NCBI GenBank assembly: GCA_022510545.1
Contig: JAFLTG010000012.1
Coordinates: 1-48,671 of the forward strand
Direction: 5' to 3'
Source of the DNA: Lachnospiraceae bacterium
GTDB taxonomy: Bacteria; Bacillota; Clostridia; Lachnospirales; Lachnospiraceae
Length of the DNA: 48,671 bases
Shown: positions 8,782 to 16,504 of the stretch, piece after piece
Position numbering within the stretch: the first letter of the stretch is position 1
Layout: every line of letters begins with the position of its first letter
Notes under the pieces: generated by a model
Seen by the model: only the letters and a program-made list of their open reading frames with translations
What the model was told of the DNA's origin: nothing
Database searches by the model: none
Position numbers and translations under genes: made by a program

Positions 8782-9771
8782 ATGGTAAAGACAAGACAAC
8801 AAAAAATCCAGGATTTTTTAATTAATAATGGTGTTATCATTGTAATGTTTATTCTGGTTATTTATACCGGATTTACATCCAAAAACTTCTTTACAGCTAA
8901 CAATCTTATGAACATTCTTATGAATATGAGTTCCAGACTGGTTATCGCGCTGGGTATTGCAGGCTGCGTTATTACCGCAGGCTGTGATCTTTCAGCCGGA
9001 CGTATGATAGGTTTTGGCGGCTGTATCGCAGGTACGCTGTTACAGCGTATGGATTATTCGGGTAAATTTTTCCCGAATATGGAACCTATGAACGTATTTC
9101 TTGTAGCGATTATTGTTATGCTGATTTGTGCGGCATTTGGTACTGTTACCGGATTTTTCATCGCATATCTTAGTGTACCGCCATTTATTGCAACACTGGC
9201 AATGATGGAAATTGTATACGGTATTTCGTTAATTTATACCAAAGCAACACCGCTTGGCGGATATGTAAAGCAGTATACAAATGTTGCCAATGGCAAATTC
9301 TTAGGAATAAATTATCTTATTTGGATAGCAGTTATAGTAGCAGCTATTACATGGTTTATTTTCAATATGACACGCCACGGCAAATATATGTATGCAATCG
9401 GCGGTAATCCGCAGGCAGCTGAAGTAGCAGGCGTTCCGGTTAAGAAAACCCTGATTTTAATCTATATGAAGGCGGCAGCTATGTATGGTCTTGCAGGCTT
9501 CATGCTTGGTGCAAAAGCAGGTGGTGCATCCGTACAGCTTGGTTACGGTTACGAGATGGAAGCAATTGCTGCTTGTACTATCGGTGGTGTATCCGTTACC
9601 GGTGGACGCGGTAAGGTATCTTCCGCGATTATCGGTGTAGCAGTATTTGAACTCCTGAAGACAGCGCTTCAGTATCTGGGAGTGGATGCAAACGCACAGT
9701 ACATAGCAATCGGTATTGTAATCTTCGTTGCTATCTCACTGGATATCAGAAAGTATATCGCTAAGAAATAA
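8782..9771 (+). CDS. mglC: galactose/methyl-galactoside-type ABC permease (MglC-type)
   Basis: A 329-residue polytopic membrane protein of the RbsC/MglC branch. The loop GGNPQAAEVAGVPV and the segment CTIGGVSVTGGRGKVS are characteristic. A GGGGGG-containing ribosome binding site precedes the ATG. It closes the mgl cluster, and a strong terminator follows within 20 nt of the stop codon. Confidence 0.92.
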   Translation: MVKTRQQKIQDFLINNGVIIVMFILVIYTGFTSKNFFTANNLMNILMNMSSRLVIALGIAGCVITAGCDLSAGRMIGFGGCIAGTLLQRMDYSGKFFPNMEPMNVFLVAIIVMLICAAFGTVTGFFIAYLSVPPFIATLAMMEIVYGISLIYTKATPLGGYVKQYTNVANGKFLGINYLIWIAVIVAAITWFIFNMTRHGKYMYAIGGNPQAAEVAGVPVKKTLILIYMKAAAMYGLAGFMLGAKAGGASVQLGYGYEMEAIAACTIGGVSVTGGRGKVSSAIIGVAVFELLKTALQYLGVDANAQYIAIGIVIFVAISLDIRKYIAKK

Positions 9772-9788
9772 CGGATATGATATAATAT

Positions 9789-9824
9789 AAAATAGCGGCT
9801 GGAGTGTTTGCCAGCCGCTATTTT
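9789..9824 (+). terminator. terminator after mglC
   Basis: AAAATAGCGGCTGG (9789-9802) and CCAGCCGCTATTTT (9811-9824) form a perfect 14-bp stem with an 8-nt loop. The T-rich right arm gives a rho-independent terminator, and the A-rich left arm would let it act on both strands. Confidence 0.9.
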
Positions 9825-9841
9825 AGCATATGGAGGTTATT

Positions 9842-10153
9842 ATGTCATTAGGATATATTATAGAACAGGCAGGTATTCCATTACTTCTTTTTGTTATCTG
9901 TATGTATTACGGAATACGCCTACTCGTTTCACAAGATGCGAGCTTGATCCGCAGTAAAGATAAAGAACCGCTCAAGGATGAAAAAGCTTATGCCAAAGAA
10001 AGTGGCAAGCTGCTGCTTTTCTTTGCCGGAGCCACATTGATTATGGCAGTATTAATATTTGTGAATTTATACGTGGCTCTGGGGGAGATAGTTATATGTA
10101 CAATTATCATGGGTATTCTATGGAAACGCATGAATAATAAATACGGTGCATAA
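9842..10153 (+). CDS. small membrane protein of unknown function
   Basis: A 103-residue protein. The start at 9842 is set by GGAGGT at 9832-9837. It has about three hydrophobic segments: residues about 8-28, then a charged Lys/Asp/Glu-rich loop, and two segments between about 57 and 95. It sits alone between two strong hairpins, so it is probably transcribed separately or by read-through from mglC. No family is recognised. Confidence 0.7.
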   Translation: MSLGYIIEQAGIPLLLFVICMYYGIRLLVSQDASLIRSKDKEPLKDEKAYAKESGKLLLFFAGATLIMAVLIFVNLYVALGEIVICTIIMGILWKRMNNKYGA

Positions 10154-10173
10154 TTATATTCTTCCAGTAACCA

Positions 10174-10255
10174 GAGCTGAGACAGAATAAATAAAAAACG
10201 GGGCGAGTTGCCACCGCATCCGAAGCCCCGTTTTTTGTTTATTCTGTCCCAGCTC
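10174..10255 (+). terminator. very long hairpin terminator (31-bp stem)
   Basis: The left arm 10174-10204 and right arm 10225-10255 are complementary over 31 positions, with one G-U pair and one A-C mismatch, around a 20-nt loop. The core is ACGGGGC/GCCCCGT with A-runs on the left and T-runs on the right, so it could terminate transcription from either side. It is much longer than an ordinary terminator. Confidence 0.85.
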
Positions 10256-10287
10256 GTCCGGATATATTAAATTAGGAGTGATACATC

Positions 10288-11907
10288 ATGAACAAATATT
10301 CCGTTCTACTTGTAGATGATGAAGAAGAGGTTTTCGAAGTAATCCGCAAAAAACTGGATTGGGAAAGCATGGGCTTTCATGTTGCCGGTTATGCCCGCAA
10401 TGGAGTAGAAGCACTTGAAATGGCAGAAGAGCTGCAGGTAGATGTCGTAATGACAGATATCAAGATGCCATATATGGATGGGCTCACTCTATGTAAAAAA
10501 TTAAAAGAGCTTTATCCAACAATGAAGGTCATAATTTTTTCCGGATTCGATGAGTTTGAATATGCAAAAGAAGCAATTAAGATAGAAGCGGAAGAATATA
10601 TATTAAAACCCATTAATGCAAATGAACTTAGAGAAGTCTTTGAGCGTATTAAAATTAATCTGGACAGAGAATTGGATGAGAAACGAAATATAGACAAGCT
10701 TAGGGAATATTATATGGAAAGTCTTCCGGTACTTCAGGAGAATTTTTACACTTCTTTGATTGAAGGCAGGATCAAGGGAAGTGAAATTGAGGAGTACGCA
10801 AGGAATTATCAGATAGAATTTACAGGACCATATTATGTTGTAACTATTCTGCATATAAGCACTTCGAATCCGGTAAGCGAAGATAGCATAGATCCGATAT
10901 TACTTGCGATGTCGGTTGAAAAATTGGCTAAAGAGCAGCTGGCGGGGAAATGGGATAGTAAGGTAGTTACTTATCTGGGAGATATCATTGTGATTACGCA
11001 GCTGCCTGATGAAGAGTCAATCACACGCTTTACAGACAGGATGGACAGGATATGTAAGATGGCTAAACGGGTATGTAAGGCCCGTGTGACTGCCGGTATC
11101 GGTCAGATTTGTAATCAGCCTGCAGGACTGGTTATGTCCTATCAGGGAGCGCAGAATGCAATTTCCTATCGTGTATTATACGGAACAACCAGAGCTATTA
11201 ATATTGCGGAAACAGACCCTCGTGAAAATACTGATATGCCGTGGGAAGAGTCATATATTAATGAGATTATTAAAAGGATAAAAATGGGTGAAGCCGAATC
11301 GTTACAGGAGGCGATTCAGAAATTTACTGCTCAGATTGCAGGAGGCAGAATGTCGCTGCAGAAATATCGTATATTGATTATGGAAATCATAACAGAAATT
11401 TTCCGGCTTGGTGCTAACAACCAGATTAATCTGGAAGAGGTTTTTGGCGAAAACAGTGACGTCTATACACAGGCAATGCAGTTAGAGTCATCGGAGGCAT
11501 TGGAGAAATGGCTGTCGGAAAACTGTCTGAAAATGCAAAAGCATATATTGAATGAGAGACGCGATAATACGAAATCATTTGTGACTAAGGCAATCGAATA
11601 TGTAAAGGAACATTATGCGGATCAGGATCTTAGTATAGAGACAATATGTAGTTATCTTAATGTTAGTGCCGCTTATTTTTCTACAGTTTTTAAAAAGGAA
11701 ACCGGAAAAACCTTTATTAATTATCTGACAGATTATAGAATGGAAAAGGCGGAAAACCTTTTGCTGACAGAAAACGAAAAAACGTATATTATTGCACAAA
11801 AAGTAGGATATTCCGACCCGAACTATTTTAGTTATGCGTTTAAAAAACAGTTTGGTATGTCGCCGTCTAAATATAAAACAAGTAAAATTGAACAAGCTGA
11901 GCAATAA
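10288..11907 (+). CDS. YesN-type response regulator with AraC output domain
   Basis: A 539-residue transcription regulator. The N-terminal receiver domain has the acidic pocket VDDEEE and the phospho-acceptor D57 within MTDIKMPYMDG. A central linker region of about 270 residues follows. The C-terminal 100 residues carry an AraC-type double helix-turn-helix (signature near VGYSDPNYFSYAFKKQFGMSPSKYK). It is followed after 3 nt by its cognate YesM-type kinase. Known relatives control sugar ABC transporters, so the adjacent mgl operon is the likely target (inference). Confidence 0.92.
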   Translation: MNKYSVLLVDDEEEVFEVIRKKLDWESMGFHVAGYARNGVEALEMAEELQVDVVMTDIKMPYMDGLTLCKKLKELYPTMKVIIFSGFDEFEYAKEAIKIEAEEYILKPINANELREVFERIKINLDRELDEKRNIDKLREYYMESLPVLQENFYTSLIEGRIKGSEIEEYARNYQIEFTGPYYVVTILHISTSNPVSEDSIDPILLAMSVEKLAKEQLAGKWDSKVVTYLGDIIVITQLPDEESITRFTDRMDRICKMAKRVCKARVTAGIGQICNQPAGLVMSYQGAQNAISYRVLYGTTRAINIAETDPRENTDMPWEESYINEIIKRIKMGEAESLQEAIQKFTAQIAGGRMSLQKYRILIMEIITEIFRLGANNQINLEEVFGENSDVYTQAMQLESSEALEKWLSENCLKMQKHILNERRDNTKSFVTKAIEYVKEHYADQDLSIETICSYLNVSAAYFSTVFKKETGKTFINYLTDYRMEKAENLLLTENEKTYIIAQKVGYSDPNYFSYAFKKQFGMSPSKYKTSKIEQAEQ

Positions 11908-11910
11908 ATT

Positions 11911-13764
11911 ATGATAAGAGAACATTTCAAACGGTTAATTTCACATGTGAGAAAAAGAATCAGGCCCCAGTCGATTCAGATGACGATTACTATTTCCTTT
12001 ACTTTTGTATCGATTGTCTGTATGGGTATGCTCGGAGTATCCCTCTATAACAATTTTGTAAATCGGATGGAAGATACAATGAGTCAGAATATGGAGCAGC
12101 TCCTTGATCAGACGGCAATTAATCTGGAAACGTATCTGAGAAGTATGCGGCGTATTTCTGACGCAATGTATTACAGCGTAATTAAGGATAAAAACCTTGC
12201 TACGGATACTTTAGATGAGGAAATGAATCTTTTATACGAAGCAAATAAGGGCAATCTGATCAGTATCGCCTGTTATACCAACAGTGGTAAACTGGTGGCG
12301 GCGGCGCCTGTTGCCACGCAAAAGGAGAACATAGATATTGTTAGTCAGGAGTGGTTCACTGAAGCGGTGGGACAGATGGAAAACATTCATTTTTCCACAC
12401 CTCATGTGCAGAACCTTTTTGACAATACCAGCTACCGATATTACTGGGTCATATCCCTAAGTCAGGCGGTGGAGTTGACGAACAGAGGAAATTCTACTCT
12501 GGGTGTGCTGTTGGTTGATATGAATTACAGCAGTATTGAGCAGCTTTTAAATAAGGCAAATACTGATACTGACTCCGAATATGTTTATCTTATGGACGGT
12601 GACGGTGAAATTATTTATCATCCTAAGCAGAAACTGCTCTATACAAATCTGTATGAGGAGAATAATCTTACGGCGGTAAATTATGAGGACGGAAGTATAG
12701 AAGAAGAATTTCAGGGTGAGAAAAGGCTGGTTACCGTAAAAACTATCAGCTACACCGGCTGGAAAATAGTCAGCGTAGTGCCGATGAGCGGCTTTAATGT
12801 GGGTATATCGGACCTGCGTCTGGTTGTAATTTTGTTTGTCTCTCTCGCTATGCTTATGATCATAGTATTGAATCAGCTTGTATCGGCAAGAATAGCCAAG
12901 CCTCTTCAAAAACTTAATGAATCGGTCAAAGAGTGGGAAAGCGGAAATATGAATCCGGATATCTATATGGGTGGCTCGTTAGAGGTTGAACATCTTGGTA
13001 GAACACTGCGTTCTACAGTGGAACAGCTGCAACAATTGATGAATGATATTGTGGTGGAACAGGAAGAAAAGCGCAAAAGTGAGCTGGACGCATTACAGTC
13101 ACAGATTAATCCGCACTTTTTATATAACACACTGGATTCAATTGTATGGATGATAGAGGGCGAGAGGTATGATGATGCCGTCTTTATGATTACACAGCTT
13201 GCAAGCCTGTTCAGAATCAGTTTGAGCAGAGGAAAGACTATAATCAGCATTGAGGATGAAATTCAGCATGCGCAAAATTATATGAATATACAAAAGAGAC
13301 GGTACAAAGACAGTTTTAGTGTGAAATTTAATATAGAAGATGCAATACTTAGCTGCTGCACTGTGAAGCTGATTATCCAACCGCTGTTGGAAAATGCAAT
13401 TTATTATGGAGTAGAGGGTATGGACGGCGATGGCGAGATTGAGGTCATAGGCTATCGTAAGGAAAATGATGTTTATATTGAGGTAAGGGATAACGGACTT
13501 GGAATGCCTGAAGAAATGGTAGATGCACTTTTGACAGAGAATGACCGGGTTCGGAAAAAGGGTTCCGGAGTTGGTTTAATTAACGTGCATAACCGTATCA
13601 AACTTCGTTTTGGAGACTTATATGGGCTTGAAATTGAAAGCAGGCTGGATGAGGGTACGATAGTAAGGATACATCTGCCATATATTGAGTATTCTCCCGA
13701 AACCGTAGAACTTTTAGAGGATGGACGCATAAAGCAGATACAAGGGGAGGAAAGCGATGACTAG
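11911..13764 (+). CDS. YesM-type sensor histidine kinase
   Basis: A 617-residue membrane kinase. Two membrane segments (about residues 25-48 and 305-327) enclose a roughly 260-residue extracellular sensor of the Cache type. HAMP then leads to a HisKA_5-type motif (QSQINPHFLYNTLDS, where the His is phosphorylated). The HATPase region shows the N-box PLLENAIYYG, DNGLGMPEE and GSGVGLINVHNR. It overlaps the next gene, encoding an anchored sugar-binding protein, by 8 nt, implying tight co-expression and possibly ligand presentation to the sensor domain. Confidence 0.92.
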   Translation: MIREHFKRLISHVRKRIRPQSIQMTITISFTFVSIVCMGMLGVSLYNNFVNRMEDTMSQNMEQLLDQTAINLETYLRSMRRISDAMYYSVIKDKNLATDTLDEEMNLLYEANKGNLISIACYTNSGKLVAAAPVATQKENIDIVSQEWFTEAVGQMENIHFSTPHVQNLFDNTSYRYYWVISLSQAVELTNRGNSTLGVLLVDMNYSSIEQLLNKANTDTDSEYVYLMDGDGEIIYHPKQKLLYTNLYEENNLTAVNYEDGSIEEEFQGEKRLVTVKTISYTGWKIVSVVPMSGFNVGISDLRLVVILFVSLAMLMIIVLNQLVSARIAKPLQKLNESVKEWESGNMNPDIYMGGSLEVEHLGRTLRSTVEQLQQLMNDIVVEQEEKRKSELDALQSQINPHFLYNTLDSIVWMIEGERYDDAVFMITQLASLFRISLSRGKTIISIEDEIQHAQNYMNIQKRRYKDSFSVKFNIEDAILSCCTVKLIIQPLLENAIYYGVEGMDGDGEIEVIGYRKENDVYIEVRDNGLGMPEEMVDALLTENDRVRKKGSGVGLINVHNRIKLRFGDLYGLEIESRLDEGTIVRIHLPYIEYSPETVELLEDGRIKQIQGEESDD

Positions 13765-14746
13765 GGATAAATTTTATTTTGGCATGCTTGTTCTCATCTT
13801 TATGGCGATAATTATATGGACTTCATATGCTATGGATAATGACGAAAAAGAAGAGGAATATTATCGGATTTCCATTATAGTAAATGACAGTAATAATGAT
13901 AGGTGGATTGCTCTGCGGCAGGGTCTGGAGCAGGCGGCAAAAGATTGTAATGCCGATCTCAATTATGTTTCTACGGGAAAGTTAACAAGCGCCGGAGAAG
14001 AGATTGCATTAATTAACCGTGAGCTGGAAAACGGTGCACAGGGAATTATAGTGCAAATGGTGTCCAGTGAAGATAATGTATTGCAAATGATAGAAACTGC
14101 GGTAAAACCGGCGATGATATTGTTAGAGTCGGATGTAAGACCTGAAAATCAATATGGTTTGGCAGGACCGGACAACAGAGAAATCGGACAGGCTGTGGCT
14201 GATGCCATTAAACAAGATTTTGATAAAGAAATTGACGGTAAAAGGATAGGGATTCTATACGGTAATCATAACAGACTTTCAATGCAGCAGAGACTGCAGG
14301 GATTAAAAGAGGGATTGGAGGATGTTCCGGTTGAGATTGTCTGGGAGCATTCGCATGGAGAAAGCATAGATGAAGTTGATCAGGAACAGTTTGAGCAGTT
14401 GGAAGCGGTTGATATTTATATTGCGCTGGAAAATGACGAGACTGAAAGAATGGTGGATTTCATATTGAGTGAGACCGGGAGTGAAGAAGAGGAAGAGGAA
14501 AACCTCTATTTGTATGGCGTAGGTTATTCCGAAAAGGCGGTATACTATCTGGATAAAGGGGTTATAAAGACACTGGTAGTACCGAATGAATTTAACCTGG
14601 GTTATCAGAGCATGAGGTCGGTAGTAAATCAGCTGAAATATCATTTGGATAAAGCGGAGGATAGTCAGGTAGATTATCTGGTGATTGATAGGGTGAATAT
14701 GTATGATGAGGAGAACCAGAAAGTGTTGTTTCCGATTGTGCAGTAA
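13757..14746 (+). CDS. membrane-anchored sugar-binding protein (type 1 periplasmic fold)
   Basis: A 329-residue protein with an uncleaved-looking membrane segment (about residues 6-24) and no lipobox Cys. A type 1 periplasmic-binding fold follows (YRISIIVNDSNNDRWIALRQ, then GAQGIIVQMVSS). It overlaps the sensor kinase gene by 8 nt (ATGACTAG). No permease accompanies it, so it is more likely a sensory co-receptor for the YesM kinase than a transport component. This is inference from context; the ligand is not known. Confidence 0.82.
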   Translation: MTRDKFYFGMLVLIFMAIIIWTSYAMDNDEKEEEYYRISIIVNDSNNDRWIALRQGLEQAAKDCNADLNYVSTGKLTSAGEEIALINRELENGAQGIIVQMVSSEDNVLQMIETAVKPAMILLESDVRPENQYGLAGPDNREIGQAVADAIKQDFDKEIDGKRIGILYGNHNRLSMQQRLQGLKEGLEDVPVEIVWEHSHGESIDEVDQEQFEQLEAVDIYIALENDETERMVDFILSETGSEEEEEENLYLYGVGYSEKAVYYLDKGVIKTLVVPNEFNLGYQSMRSVVNQLKYHLDKAEDSQVDYLVIDRVNMYDEENQKVLFPIVQ

Positions 14747-14817
14747 AAATACAGGATTGATTTGTATGCTGACGGATCCGGGCAGATGGATTTCGTATTG
14801 GGGAGGAATTAAAAGAT

Positions 14818-15876
14818 ATGAAACGAGAAAATAGGTTAATCATATATGGTATTATATTATGTCTGCTAGTGGTATCCATAAGTGGCTGCGGAAGGGAAAT
14901 TCCGGAAGAGGAAATTAAAAGCATCAAAATTGGAGTAACTGTGTATGATCAGTATGATACTTTTGTTTCGCAGCTGATTGAAAGATTCAATTCATATGCA
15001 AGTGAGAAGGAAACCGAGACAGGAATTGCAATTAATCTTGAAGTGTATAATGCGGCAGACAGCCAGTCTACACAGAATAATCAGGTCGAGACTATGTTGA
15101 ATGATAGATGCAATGTAATCTGTGTTAATCTGGTAGACCGTACGGAACCGACAACTATAATTGATATGGCGGAAAAAAATGATGTACCTGTTATATTTTT
15201 TAACAGGGAGTTAGTGGCAGAGGATTTGGAGAGATGGGATAAGTTGTACTATGTTGGTGCTAAGGCATTGGAATCAGGTATTATGGAAGGTGAGATTGCA
15301 GCATCTGTTTTTAAAAATAATCCGGAAGCTGATAAAAATGAAGACGGAATTTTCCAGTACATAGTTCTGGAGGGTGAGGCCGGGCACCAGGATGCGATTG
15401 TGCGTACCGAATATTCCGTTTCTACGATCATAGAAAAAGGTGTGGAAGTTGAAAAGTTAAACTATGCGATTGCCAATTGGAACAGGGCACAGGCTCAGAC
15501 GAAGATGGCGCAGATGCTTGGTGAATATGGTAATTCAATTGAACTTGTGCTTGCAAACAATGATGATATGGCACTTGGTGCGATAGATGCGCTCAAGGCG
15601 GCTGAAATTAATCCGGAAAGGTGGCCTGTGGTGGTTGGAATAGACGGAACAAGTGTCGGGCTGGAAGCGGTAAAAAACGGGGAGATGGCCGGAACCGTGT
15701 ATAATGATAAAGAAGGGCAGGCCAAGGCGATGCTTGAGCTTGCGTATAGGCTTTCCACAGGAGGGAGCCTGAGTGGGCTGGATTTGGAAAATGGGAAATA
15801 TATACGTCTGCCATATGCTAAAGTAGGGCCGGATGATGTGGAAGAATATATGAATAGAGATAGCCGGGTGCCGTAA
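14818..15876 (+). CDS. second MglB-like galactose/glucose-binding lipoprotein
   Basis: A 352-residue lipoprotein with lipobox ISGC and a good upstream GGGAGG. The segment DKNEDGIFQYIVLEGEAGHQ matches the calcium loop of galactose/glucose-binding proteins, as in the mglB product at 6052-7188, to which it is clearly related. It lacks the Ala/Asp-rich linker of that protein. It ends the sensor cluster and has no permease of its own, so it may share the mgl transporter or act in signal sensing with the kinase. Confidence 0.85.
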   Translation: MKRENRLIIYGIILCLLVVSISGCGREIPEEEIKSIKIGVTVYDQYDTFVSQLIERFNSYASEKETETGIAINLEVYNAADSQSTQNNQVETMLNDRCNVICVNLVDRTEPTTIIDMAEKNDVPVIFFNRELVAEDLERWDKLYYVGAKALESGIMEGEIAASVFKNNPEADKNEDGIFQYIVLEGEAGHQDAIVRTEYSVSTIIEKGVEVEKLNYAIANWNRAQAQTKMAQMLGEYGNSIELVLANNDDMALGAIDALKAAEINPERWPVVVGIDGTSVGLEAVKNGEMAGTVYNDKEGQAKAMLELAYRLSTGGSLSGLDLENGKYIRLPYAKVGPDDVEEYMNRDSRVP

Positions 15877-15904
15877 GGTGTTCCGGTTATTTTAAATTCA
15901 TGAC

Positions 15905-15935
15905 AATAGAAAGTTCACGGTGCGTGCTTTCTATT
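15905..15935 (+). terminator. terminator after the sensor/binding-protein cluster
   Basis: AATAGAAAG (15905-15913) pairs with CTTTCTATT (15927-15935). A modest stem, with a T-containing stretch after it. Confidence 0.55.
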
Positions 15936-15944
15936 ATTTGTTGG

Positions 15945-15981
15945 TTGACAGATGTATACCTTTGTGATATATTGGGTATAC
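15945..15981 (+). promoter_or_regulatory. promoter and operator of the BlaI/BlaR1-like operon
   Basis: TTGACA (15945-15950) and TATATT (15968-15973) are 17 nt apart. A perfect inverted repeat GTATACC (15954-15960) and GGTATAC (15975-15981) encloses the -10 box. A further GTGTACC half-site follows immediately. BlaI-family repressors bind TACA/TGTA-type dyads, so this is a plausible autoregulatory operator. Confidence 0.75.
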
Positions 15982-16063
15982 AGAAGTGTACCTATTGTAA
16001 AAATATAGGCGATAGTGGCACCCTAATCATTTGATAAATACATATCAGGAAGGGAAAATAATA

Positions 16064-16459
16064 ATGTCAAAATTAACTAACGTAAATTTATCTGACGGCG
16101 AATGGAAAATCATGAATAAGCTGTGGGAAAAAGAAACTGCAACCATTACTGAGCTGACCGCAGAGTTACAAGATACTACCGGCTGGGATAAACATATTAT
16201 CATTACAATGTTAAATCGTATGGAAAAGAAAGGTGCGGTATCTTTTAAAATAAACGGTCGTGCCAAGCAATTTTATCCGATCCTGTCACAGAGCGAGGTC
16301 TCTATTCGCGAAACAAAGGGGTTTCTGGATAAAGTATATCGGGGAAGTATCGGTATGATGGTCAATGCAATGGTGGAGGACAGGGCATTGTCCAAAGAGG
16401 ATATTGAGGAACTTTATAAGATATTGGAGCAGGCGGAATTAGATTCTAATAAAGAGTAA
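16064..16459 (+). CDS. BlaI/MecI/CopY-family transcriptional repressor
   Basis: A 131-residue winged-helix repressor. The start at 16064 is set by AGGAAGGG upstream. The family hallmark is visible: LSDGEWKIMNKLWEKETATITEL, with the recognition-helix region WDKHIIITMLNRMEKKG. The C-terminal half is the dimerisation helix pair. It is followed after 45 nt by a BlaR1-like protease/sensor, the classical partner that removes the repressor on signal. Confidence 0.92.
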   Translation: MSKLTNVNLSDGEWKIMNKLWEKETATITELTAELQDTTGWDKHIIITMLNRMEKKGAVSFKINGRAKQFYPILSQSEVSIRETKGFLDKVYRGSIGMMVNAMVEDRALSKEDIEELYKILEQAELDSNKE

Positions 16460-16504
16460 AATCTATAACAATATTGGGATTAGAATGCGGAAAGGGGTTT
16501 CATT

